Source: Gammaproteobacteria bacterium (GTDB lineage: Bacteria > Pseudomonadota > Gammaproteobacteria > Pseudomonadales > Azotimanducaceae). From it: DNA of 28,846 bases. The notes under the pieces are model-generated. The model was not told the origin of the DNA. It saw nothing but the letters and a program-made list of their open reading frames with translations, and did no database searches. Made by a program: the position numbers and the translations under genes. Position 1 is the stretch's first letter, and each line of letters begins with the position of its first letter. The stretch spans positions 4,528-33,373 of the forward strand of contig PBGU01000032.1 of the NCBI GenBank assembly GCA_002719135.1, written 5' to 3'. Of this stretch, positions 15,756 through 23,022 are shown piece after piece.

Positions 15756-16208
15756 TCACGCCCGTGGATCCATGATGGTGACGGTTCCCTGCGCGATAGC
15801 CGCGATACGCCCCTCATTGGTCACATCAATTCGTACAACCGCTTGAGTCCGCCCAAACGTCTCGATGGTGGCATAACCATCAACGATTCCGCGGCTAACC
15901 GGACGCGTGAGATTGATCTTAAATTCCGTTGTCGCTGCCCATTGCCCTTTTTTCATCACCGGGTAACACACGGTACCGAGGAGGTGATCACAGAATGCCG
16001 ATAAAACACCGCCATGCATGTTGCCAAATGAAGTAAGTAACTCCTCTCGTACTTCGAATCTTCCTTGCATCGTGCCTGGACCAACATCCACCGTCTCAAA
16101 CCCGAGGTAACCGTGCAGCCCGCCCGCGACCGAGGCATTGTCCATGAACGACCGCGCGACCTTTTCGTTGAAGTCGAATGTGGGTCGCGTGTCCGGCGAA
16201 TTTGTCAT
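15756..16208 (-). CDS. PaaI-type hot-dog thioesterase
   Basis: A 150-aa single hot-dog domain protein, the usual length for PaaI-type acyl-CoA thioesterases. The signature is Asn63-Met-His65-Gly-Gly67, with Asp74 in Phe-Cys-Asp-His as the catalytic acid. A later Thr-Glu-Phe-Lys-Ile-Asn-Leu-Thr-Arg-Pro segment is the typical central strand. It hydrolyses acyl-CoA thioesters and often frees CoA from dead-end intermediates. It lies 47 bp after the zinc alcohol dehydrogenase and 79 bp before the PhyH-like protein on the same strand, so it is likely co-transcribed. No strong ribosome site precedes the ATG. The acyl group is unknown. Confidence 0.87.
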   Translation of the reverse strand: MTNSPDTRPTFDFNEKVARSFMDNASVAGGLHGYLGFETVDVGPGTMQGRFEVREELLTSFGNMHGGVLSAFCDHLLGTVCYPVMKKGQWAATTEFKINLTRPVSRGIVDGYATIETFGRTQAVVRIDVTNEGRIAAIAQGTVTIMDPRA

Positions 16209-16255
16209 GTGGATCGTTACTCCAATCAGATGTCTTTGCCCAGTCTACCTGAGCC

Positions 16256-17353
16256 TCACTGGGGAGGAATCAGGCAGGAATGGATGGATTCATCGCCTTC
16301 AATTTCCCGCGCCAATGTCCGAATCGCTAATTCCGCATCGGCAAGTGGGAAGTCGTGCGTGTGCATCGAGCTGAAATCAACACGGCCCGACTCGATTAGC
16401 TTAATCGCGCGACCATACCCCGACGACGTCACCCCGATCGCTCCCTTGATCGTTATTTCCTTCATGACGATCAGATCACTGACGAATTGATCAACTGACT
16501 TGAACCCCTTGACGCCCGCCAGAACGATTGTTCCGCCGGGCCGAACCATGGACAGCGCGTCGACAACGGGTTGCGTGGCGTAGGAACTGACGTCAACGAC
16601 GATATCCGCGCCCTTCCCTTCGGTAAGTTCTTTTACGCGTCGTACGGAATCCTCGTTATCGACGTCAATGGTGTGATCGGCACCGTAGAGCTTTGCAACT
16701 TCGAGTTTGCGAGCATCCGCGGCAAGGCCGGTCACGATGATCGTTCCAGCGCCGGCCTCCCGACAGGCAATCACGCTCGCCAAGCCTCGCTGTCCTGGCC
16801 CGAGGATGACGATGGTGTCGCCAACGCCGGTCTCTGGAATTTCCACAGCCCAACGAAAGCCGGCACCTAATGGGTTAAAAATGACGGCAGTTTCTGCCGG
16901 CAAACTCGAATCCATTCGATGAACGATCGAGTTCGGATGCAGGTACATGTATTGCGAATACCCGCCCCACAGACCCGGTGCTTCGGTAAGCGGGATATAG
17001 GAATAGATTCGTCTGTTGTCACATAAGTGGTACGCACCACCTAAGCAGGGGTCGCAATGGCGACAAGACACCATCGTCTCGATCGCCACACGATCCCCTT
17101 CATCAACACCCCAGCGAGCAGCCGCAAGATCGCCGATGCGCACGATTTTTCCGAGGGGTTCATGGCCTGGAATGACGGGGAATGGTGTTCGCAGGACACC
17201 TTCAAATTGTTCGTAATCGCTTCCACAAATACCGCAGGCTTCAAGCTCAAGAATAGCGCCATCCGCATCGATATCAGGAATTGGCAGGTCTCTTGCCTCG
17301 AGCTCGCGTGGCCCAATCTGAACCATGGCGAAGGAAGTCTTGGGAATGTTCAT
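16256..17353 (-). CDS. Zinc-dependent medium-chain alcohol dehydrogenase
   Basis: A 365-aa MDR enzyme starting at ATG 17353, which overlaps the TGA of the upstream hydratase gene (ATGA). Catalytic zinc ligands are Cys43 in Gly-Ile-Cys-Gly-Ser-Asp and His64-Glu65. Structural zinc cysteines are 97, 100, 103 and 111. The nucleotide-binding loop is Gly185-Pro-Gly-Gln-Arg-Gly190, and an Asp-Val-Ser segment follows the substrate-domain hinge. It oxidises an alcohol with NAD(P)+, or the reverse. Coupling to an enoyl-CoA hydratase suggests it oxidises the hydroxyacyl product or a related alcohol, but members of this family rarely act on acyl-CoA esters, so this is open. Confidence 0.88.
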   Translation of the reverse strand: MNIPKTSFAMVQIGPRELEARDLPIPDIDADGAILELEACGICGSDYEQFEGVLRTPFPVIPGHEPLGKIVRIGDLAAARWGVDEGDRVAIETMVSCRHCDPCLGGAYHLCDNRRIYSYIPLTEAPGLWGGYSQYMYLHPNSIVHRMDSSLPAETAVIFNPLGAGFRWAVEIPETGVGDTIVILGPGQRGLASVIACREAGAGTIIVTGLAADARKLEVAKLYGADHTIDVDNEDSVRRVKELTEGKGADIVVDVSSYATQPVVDALSMVRPGGTIVLAGVKGFKSVDQFVSDLIVMKEITIKGAIGVTSSGYGRAIKLIESGRVDFSSMHTHDFPLADAELAIRTLAREIEGDESIHSCLIPPQ

Positions 17354-18141
17354 TTGCCCACCCAACGTGGTTCCCGTTTTTCGGCAAACGCCCTCGGCCC
17401 TTCTAACGTATCGGCACTACGTTGGCGTTTCTGTTCCCACTCATATTCACTGTAAAAAGCCTGCGGTAAAGCCATGTCGAGACCCTTCATCGCCGCTTCT
17501 TTTGTCGCTCTGACGGAGAGAGGCGCGCAACGAAGAATATCTTCAATCCAGCTATTTACAGCCGAATCCAGATCACCGAGTGCCACAACTTGGTTTACTA
17601 ACCCCAACTCGTACGCGCGGTCGGCCGACATATGTCGGCCCGTCAACATGTGCCCCATCGCGGGTTTCAGTCCGATCTGGCGGGGTAAACGATGGACGCC
17701 AACGGCCCCAGCAATGAGGCCTCGGCGGGGTTCCGGTAGACCAAACTCTGCGTGGTCGGCCGCGACGATGATGTCGCACGCCATCGCCAGTTCGAGCCCA
17801 CCCCCTAGCGCAAACCCGTTCACCCGTGCGATTACCGGTTTGGAGAAAAACCAACGTTCGGTTAAGGACCGAGTCTCGATATTCTTCTGAGCCCAAACCG
17901 CACGTTGTTCGTTCGTGGCATCTCGTTCCCGCGCTCGATGCTTCAGGTCAGCACCGGCACAAAACGCCCTATCTCCACTACCCGTCACCACCACGAGCCA
18001 GATCTCGTCATTTTTTTCTACCTCGTCGAAGTGTTGCGAAAGCTCCCAGCGAAGATCCGGATTGAGCGAATTCAACGCTTCCGGCCGATCCAGCGTGATT
18101 CGCGCAACGTGCCCTTCTCTCTCAAATTGGCTAACGTCCAC
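17350..18141 (-). CDS. Enoyl-CoA hydratase (crotonase family)
   Basis: The frame extends well into the divergent CaiB gene, but GTG 18141 is the likely start: a GGGGGGA ribosome site lies 7 bases upstream and the crotonase fold begins at once. The resulting protein is 263 aa, the normal length. Oxyanion segments are Cys-Ala-Gly-Ala-Asp-Leu-Lys (61-67) and Ala-Leu-Gly-Gly-Gly (111-115). Both hydratase glutamates are present, Glu117 and Glu137, spaced 20 residues apart like Glu144 and Glu164 of rat mitochondrial enoyl-CoA hydratase. It should hydrate a trans-2-enoyl-CoA to the (S)-3-hydroxyacyl-CoA. It leads the hydratase-dehydrogenase-thioesterase unit. Confidence 0.9.
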   Translation of the reverse strand: MDVSQFEREGHVARITLDRPEALNSLNPDLRWELSQHFDEVEKNDEIWLVVVTGSGDRAFCAGADLKHRARERDATNEQRAVWAQKNIETRSLTERWFFSKPVIARVNGFALGGGLELAMACDIIVAADHAEFGLPEPRRGLIAGAVGVHRLPRQIGLKPAMGHMLTGRHMSADRAYELGLVNQVVALGDLDSAVNSWIEDILRCAPLSVRATKEAAMKGLDMALPQAFYSEYEWEQKRQRSADTLEGPRAFAEKREPRWVGK

Positions 18142-18207
18142 GGTCCATTCCCCCCGATACGCTCGTGATAGGCTCCAAAGACTACGAGTAAGCGGGATAG
18201 CGGGCAA

Positions 18208-19422
18208 ATGCCAGAAAATTCGCCACGCATCGATCTCCTTGAAGGAGTTCGGGTACTGGACTTCACGCACGTGCATGCCGGTCCACTCTGCACGTATCAG
18301 CTCGCTCTGATGGGTGCTGACGTCATTAAAGTCGAAGCGCCCGGAGCCGGCGACCAAATGCGTTCTATGGGGGTTCAGCTTGCTCCGGGGATTTCACCGG
18401 GTTTTCTCGGCCAAAATGCAAACAAACGTTCCATCGCCCTAGATCTGAAAACCGAAGATGGAGTCCGTGTGGTGAGCCGACTAATGAAAGACGCGGACGT
18501 GATCGTGATTAACATGCGTCCCGGAACCGCCGAGCGGATTGGTATCGGTTACGAAACTGCCCGGACTGCAAACCCATCCATAATTTATTGCGCAATCTCT
18601 GGATACGGGCAGACAGGTCCGGATGCAGATCGTCCCGCAATGGATCATTTAATACAGGGTGAATCCGGTATGTTCATGGCAACTGGAACCGAAGAACAGC
18701 CCGTCCGTGTTGGATTTGCCGTCGCCGACGCCGGCACGGCAGTCATCGCAAGCTCGGCCATTCTCGGCGCGCTGGTCCGTAAGGGTCGCGAGGGCGCGGG
18801 AGCTTTTTTGGATGTCTCGATGCTCGAATCTTGCATGACGCTTATGGGACTCAACTACTACAACTTCTTCGCCACCGGCAAGATTGGGGCGCGGGTAGGA
18901 CCCAACCCGTTAGCCCAAATCGGATCCGCCGGTACCTGGAAAACCAAGGACGGAGTACTTTTGGTTAACGCCAACAATCAACGCTTGTTCGAACGGATGG
19001 CCCGCGCGCTTGGCCGTGGCGACTTGTTGGAAGACGATCGTTTTCGTGACATCAACGCATCAAGCAAACACCGAGACGAGCTACGTGCAATTTTTAGTGA
19101 GATTTTCTCGACAGATTCAGCGAATCATTGGGACGACGTACTTCGCAAGGCGGGTGTACCGTCGGGACAATTGAAGAACCTCGACGAAGTCGTGAAACAC
19201 CCACAATTGAAGTTTCGAAACAGCTTCACAACCATATCCGATGTCCCCGGAATGGACGATGCGCTCACGTTTTTGGGCGCGGGGTTTACGGTTGACGACG
19301 CGCCCACGGGACCAACATCTGTACCCCCAACGCTCGGACGTGATAGCGATGAAATTCTAACGGAGTCCGGCATTAATCCTTTGGAAATTAAAAGGTTACG
19401 AAAAATCGGCGTGATCATATGA
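18208..19422 (+). CDS. CaiB/BaiF-family CoA-transferase with Glu at the catalytic Asp position
   Basis: A 404-aa class III CoA-transferase by overall sequence. Gly-Val-Arg-Val-Leu-Asp-Phe-Thr lies near the start, followed by the Ala-Gly-Pro and Gly-Ala-Asp-Val-Ile-Lys-Val-Glu segments. The Asn-Lys-Arg-Ser-Ile-Ala-Leu-Asp-Leu-Lys segment is near 72-81. The site where the catalytic Asp is expected reads Asp-Val-Ser-Met-Leu-Glu207-Ser, with Glu in place of Asp. The first CaiB protein of this window has Asp at the same position. The start ATG 18208 is preceded by a GCGGGC stretch. Its TGA overlaps the ATG of the FAD dehydrogenase gene, so the two are coupled. It may still transfer CoA through a glutamyl anhydride, or have another role. 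Confidence 0.88.
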   Translation: MPENSPRIDLLEGVRVLDFTHVHAGPLCTYQLALMGADVIKVEAPGAGDQMRSMGVQLAPGISPGFLGQNANKRSIALDLKTEDGVRVVSRLMKDADVIVINMRPGTAERIGIGYETARTANPSIIYCAISGYGQTGPDADRPAMDHLIQGESGMFMATGTEEQPVRVGFAVADAGTAVIASSAILGALVRKGREGAGAFLDVSMLESCMTLMGLNYYNFFATGKIGARVGPNPLAQIGSAGTWKTKDGVLLVNANNQRLFERMARALGRGDLLEDDRFRDINASSKHRDELRAIFSEIFSTDSANHWDDVLRKAGVPSGQLKNLDEVVKHPQLKFRNSFTTISDVPGMDDALTFLGAGFTVDDAPTGPTSVPPTLGRDSDEILTESGINPLEIKRLRKIGVII

Positions 19423-20882
19423 CGCGCGTGGTGATCGTCGGGGGAGGCAATGCCGCGCTTTGCGCGGCGATTAGTGCGCGCGAGCGAGGTGCCGACGTCG
19501 TCCTACTAGAACGCGCGACCTACGAATTGCGGGGGGGAAATTCGCGCTTCACAGCAGGCGCGATGCGAACCGTGTACGAAGGCATCGACGACCTCTTGAA
19601 AATTATGCCCGATCTCACACCATCGGAGATCGAGCGTACCGAATTTGGAACCTACGCTCGTGAGGATTTCTATGAAGATCTGGGTAGGGTTACAAACTAT
19701 CGGATTGATCCTGACCTCGCCGAAAGATTAGTCGAGGAAAGTTTTGAAACCTTGCGGTGGATGCAACAGCACGGGGTCCGTTTTCTCCCGCTCTACGGCC
19801 GCCAGTCGTTTGAGATTGAAGGGACGGTTCGATTTTGGGGTGGCCTAACCGTGGAAGCTTGGGGTGGAGGTCCAGGCTTGGTCGATAGTCTGACCGCGAT
19901 TGCGGAAAAAATCGGCGTTGTAATTCGATACCAAAGTCGTGCAACTCGATTGTTGAGCAAAGCGGGCAACGTTTGTGGAGTCGAAGTTGGTGACGCTTCG
20001 ATTGCTGCCGATGCGGTGGTACTGGCTTGCGGAGGGTTCGAGTCCAATCCCGCATGGAGGGCGCGATACTTAGGACCCGGTTGGGACCTCGCGCCCGTTC
20101 GCGGCACTCGATTTAACACCGGTGACGGGATCAAGATGGCTACCGAGATCGGCGCCGCTACCCGCGGCCACTGGTCTGGATGTCACGCCGTTAGCTGGGA
20201 CCGTAATGCTCCGGAATTTGGTGACCTTGAGGTCGGAGACAATTTTCAGAAACATTCCTACCCTTTGGGCATCATGGTCAACGCGAACGGAGAACGATTC
20301 GTGGACGAGGGCGCCGATTTTCGGAACTACACTTACGCGCGTTACGGGCACGAAATTCTGAAACAGCCTGGCCAATTCGCGTACCAAATTTTCGATAAAA
20401 AAGTAAGCCCCCTACTCAGAGATGAGTACCGAATAAAACAAGTAACCCGCATACAAGCAGAAACACTGAGTGAGTTGGCGCAACGTATGGAAGGCGTGGA
20501 CACGGAGAATTTCATGAGCTGCGTGTCGGCTTACAATGCCGCTTGCAACGGTGACACGCCGTTCGATCCATCGGTGAAAGACGGACTTTGTACGTTAGGT
20601 CTTGCGGTTCCAAAGTCGAACTGGGCGAACCCCATCGATACCCCGCCTTTTGAGGCATACGGTGTTACCTGTGGAATTACGTTTACTTTCGGTGGCCTAC
20701 ATGTGGATTCTAAAGCACGCGTCATTGACGAAGCCGGAAGTCCAATCCCCAGACTTTACGCGGCCGGTGAAATCGTCGGCGGCCTCTTTTACTTCAACTA
20801 TCCCGGTGGGACTGGTCTGACGTCGGGTTCAGTGTTTGGACGCGTCGCCGGCAGCAACGCTGCAAACGACTCCAGCGCTTGA
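19419..20882 (+). CDS. FAD-dependent dehydrogenase, TcuA/fumarate-reductase-flavoprotein type
   Basis: A 487-aa flavoprotein. The N-terminal FAD-binding segment is Val-Gly8-Gly-Gly10-Asn-Ala-Ala, with Glu31 closing the second strand. Gly-Gly-Asn-Ser-Arg-Phe-Thr-Ala-Gly-Ala (39-48) is typical of the group that includes tricarballylate dehydrogenase TcuA and 3-ketosteroid dehydrogenases. The C-terminal Ala-Gly-Glu-Ile-Val-Gly-Gly and Gly-Gly-Thr-Gly-Leu-Thr-Ser-Gly segments close the FAD site. Such enzymes add or remove a double bond next to a carboxyl or keto group. It overlaps the CoA-transferase gene by four bases. No acyl-CoA dehydrogenase is present, so it may do the desaturation step. This is inference. 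Confidence 0.86.
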   Translation: MTRVVIVGGGNAALCAAISARERGADVVLLERATYELRGGNSRFTAGAMRTVYEGIDDLLKIMPDLTPSEIERTEFGTYAREDFYEDLGRVTNYRIDPDLAERLVEESFETLRWMQQHGVRFLPLYGRQSFEIEGTVRFWGGLTVEAWGGGPGLVDSLTAIAEKIGVVIRYQSRATRLLSKAGNVCGVEVGDASIAADAVVLACGGFESNPAWRARYLGPGWDLAPVRGTRFNTGDGIKMATEIGAATRGHWSGCHAVSWDRNAPEFGDLEVGDNFQKHSYPLGIMVNANGERFVDEGADFRNYTYARYGHEILKQPGQFAYQIFDKKVSPLLRDEYRIKQVTRIQAETLSELAQRMEGVDTENFMSCVSAYNAACNGDTPFDPSVKDGLCTLGLAVPKSNWANPIDTPPFEAYGVTCGITFTFGGLHVDSKARVIDEAGSPIPRLYAAGEIVGGLFYFNYPGGTGLTSGSVFGRVAGSNAANDSSA

Positions 20883-20899
20883 CATATGCTACGTTCGAT

Positions 20900-21841
20900 T
20901 CATCGATGGGTACTCAAGCTCTCATTCATAAGCTCAACCCCATCTTCGCGTAACCATGCCAAAAAAATACCCTTCAGGCCCATCGCTAACGCGACGGGTT
21001 CCTCGAACATAAGATGGTGATGCGTTCCCGGGATGCTGAACGAGGGTAATTTTCCAGCCGTCATCTGAGACATAAAGGGTGCCGACTTCGCACCCTCATC
21101 ACCACTCGTTTCACCAAGAATCACCGCTGAACGACACAGCATACGAGCAAACTTTTGGTGTTGGTCGGCGCCCATTTCCAGGTCATCAAACATGGTGGGG
21201 TCGAATTTCCATGTCCAGCCACCTTCCACCCTTCGGAGCGAGTGCTTGGCGATATGCTCCAACACACACTCGTACTCTATGGGTTGTTCGGGCAATAAGC
21301 GGAATCGGTCCAGCGCTGTATCTAAGTCTTCGTATACGCGTGTCCTACGAGGACCCACCGCCTCTCGTCGCGCTCGAAGGCCCCACTCGTTGTACGTCTC
21401 AGGAGGAGCAACTGTATAGTCTACTAATACAACGCCTCCCAATTGCGGCCCGTATAGATGGCCGGCTTCAAGCGCAACAAATCCCCCAAAACTATGGCCG
21501 ACAACAAACGGGTTCGGGTACTCAATAGCCTCGCGAGCAACTGCTTCAACTTCTTTCGCGTACGCTTCGCCGCTGTACTCGGACCGCCATTGGCTATTCC
21601 CATTGCCCGATAGGTCTAGCGCCACGACTCGAAATTGGTCAGCCAAAAATGGGGCGACAAAGCGCCACCACTCGAGGTGAGCGTTACTCCCGTGTATAAG
21701 CACGATACCTGGTTGGCTGGTGTCGCCCCAACACGCGTAATGGATGCCAATTCCATCCACCTTGATCGACGAACTTTCACTTGGTGTGCCTAGGGCGCGC
21801 GCAAACCATGTGGGTTCACGCCCTACAGATGAACTTCTCAT
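20900..21841 (-). CDS. Alpha/beta hydrolase
   Basis: A 313-aa protein with ATG 21841 chosen because a GGGA ribosome-like site lies 8 bases upstream; other in-frame starts reach GTG 21871. The oxyanion segment is Ile-His-Gly-Ser-Asn (49-53). The nucleophile is Ser117 in Gly-His-Ser-Phe-Gly-Gly, and the general base lies in Gly-Thr-His-His-His. Asp141 after strand 6 is a candidate acid. About 30 residues precede the first strand, a little longer than usual. It is the last accessory gene before the housekeeping block, convergent with the FAD dehydrogenase, 17 bp apart. Its substrate is unknown; it could open an ester or lactone. Confidence 0.85.
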   Translation of the reverse strand: MRSSSVGREPTWFARALGTPSESSSIKVDGIGIHYACWGDTSQPGIVLIHGSNAHLEWWRFVAPFLADQFRVVALDLSGNGNSQWRSEYSGEAYAKEVEAVAREAIEYPNPFVVGHSFGGFVALEAGHLYGPQLGGVVLVDYTVAPPETYNEWGLRARREAVGPRRTRVYEDLDTALDRFRLLPEQPIEYECVLEHIAKHSLRRVEGGWTWKFDPTMFDDLEMGADQHQKFARMLCRSAVILGETSGDEGAKSAPFMSQMTAGKLPSFSIPGTHHHLMFEEPVALAMGLKGIFLAWLREDGVELMNESLSTHR

Positions 21842-22192
21842 GCACATGTCCCAATACGACGGCAGAATCACTTAGCGCCGTTTTATAGTCCAACTCTGGG
21901 TAGCAGATGGACAATTAGCCGGGTGAAGATCAAAGAATAACAATCCCTAGACATTCACGCACTGGCCACTAGAAGCGATCGCACAATGGTATCGGGCCTG
22001 TTGGACTAGCGCTTCTTGAACCCAACGATCGTCCAAGTAAAATGACTAAAGCTAACCGGACGATTGCGACACGAAATTATTCCGGGACTCTGCAATGTGC
22101 ATTTCTCGGTTCGGAACCGGCCCTCAAAACGCGGGCGCTTCTTCTAACGCATCGGATATGTCTACGCGTCTATTACGTTTGATTCTTGGGTA
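21842..22192. other. Non-coding junction between accessory region and housekeeping block
   Basis: About 350 bp with no credible gene on either strand; the longest open frames are short and unlike proteins. No tRNA, hairpin with T-run, insertion-sequence end or attachment-like repeat was recognised. It contains the probable 5' region of the last alpha/beta hydrolase and the downstream end of the lapA unit. In E. coli lapB follows lapA at this point; here it is absent. Confidence 0.6.
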
Positions 22193-22483
22193 CTACTTTG
22201 GCTCTGACTCTTTCTGCAACTTAAATAATTCGTTACGGTTGACACCGAGATCTTGTTTAATTTTCCGTTCACGAGTTTTTGCCCTAAAAAAAACTATGGC
22301 CGTGACAAACAAACCCAATGCCAAGCCGACCGAGAATGCTATTACCAACCATACGAACAACGGTAGTTGAGCCGACCGAAATTCAAAAATAGATAACGAA
22401 ACGACTGATGCGTTTTCAATGGCAAACAATGTTGCAAGCCCTGCAATAGCTATACCAATAAAAATCAGCAGAACTTTTTTCAT
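22193..22483 (-). CDS. lapA: LapA-family inner-membrane protein
   Basis: A 96-aa protein with an N-terminal transmembrane segment after Met-Lys-Lys, an Ile-Glu-Asn-Ala-Ser-Val-Val-Ser-Leu segment, a second transmembrane segment around residues 40-65, and a basic cytoplasmic tail. This is the LapA (DUF1049) pattern. In E. coli LapA works with LapB in control of lipopolysaccharide assembly and LpxC turnover. It lies 74 bp after ihfB with a weak ribosome site, as in many Gammaproteobacteria. No lapB follows. Confidence 0.85.
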   Translation of the reverse strand: MKKVLLIFIGIAIAGLATLFAIENASVVSLSIFEFRSAQLPLFVWLVIAFSVGLALGLFVTAIVFFRAKTRERKIKQDLGVNRNELFKLQKESEPK

Positions 22484-22557
22484 GTAACTACCCGGTTTGC
22501 ATTCGACCTATCGGATTCTATGCGGGAGGCTGCTAGAACCCATACCACTAGTAGAGC

Positions 22558-22869
22558 CTATATATCGTCCGGTAACGACGTGTCGTCGAGCGACCTATTT
22601 ACTCGGTCTCGCAGCTCTTTTCCGGGCTTAAAATGCGGTACATATTTCCCCATCAAGCCTACGGCTTCGCCCGTTTTGGGATTCCGACCGATACGCGGGA
22701 CACGGTAATGAAGCGCGAAACTACCAAAGCCACGGATTTCAATTCTTGCTCCACTGGAAAGCGTCCGCGACATGTGCTCCAACATCTCTTTTACCGCTAG
22801 TTCTACGTCTTTCGACGACAGTTGAGAATGGTTGGCAGTAATTCGCTCAATAAGCTCCGACTTCGTCAT
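22558..22869 (-). CDS. ihfB: Integration host factor subunit beta
   Basis: A 103-aa HU/IHF-family DNA-bending protein starting at ATG 22869; a TTG nine bases upstream is the only longer option. Met-Thr-Lys-Ser-Glu-Leu-Ile-Glu at the start and Gly-Phe-Gly-Ser-Phe are typical. The Arg-Ile-Gly-Arg-Asn-Pro-Lys-Thr-Gly arm, with the Pro that wedges into DNA, identifies the beta subunit rather than HU. IhfB forms a heterodimer with IhfA and bends DNA at specific sites. It follows rpsA by 153 bp, its conserved place. Confidence 0.95.
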   Translation of the reverse strand: MTKSELIERITANHSQLSSKDVELAVKEMLEHMSRTLSSGARIEIRGFGSFALHYRVPRIGRNPKTGEAVGLMGKYVPHFKPGKELRDRVNRSLDDTSLPDDI

Positions 22870-23022
22870 TGTCCCCAACCCAGAGATCCAGCCCGATCGA
22901 AACTACCACAGCAAAATCCGTGCTACAAGTAAAATGCCTTATATTTCATGGGGTTGGAGTTCTATTAAGAATCGACTTTAGGAGTCCTGGATTGAGGGGA
23001 CTGCGTCACATGAGTGCTACTA

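Noticed and set aside
18142..18357. Possible 72-residue N-terminal extension of the enoyl-CoA hydratase
   Set aside because: It would run through the divergent CaiB gene; the crotonase fold starts at GTG 18141, which has a good ribosome site.
21960..22060. Short minus-strand frame of about 31 codons in the junction region
   Set aside because: Too short, no start with a ribosome site, and no recognisable similarity.
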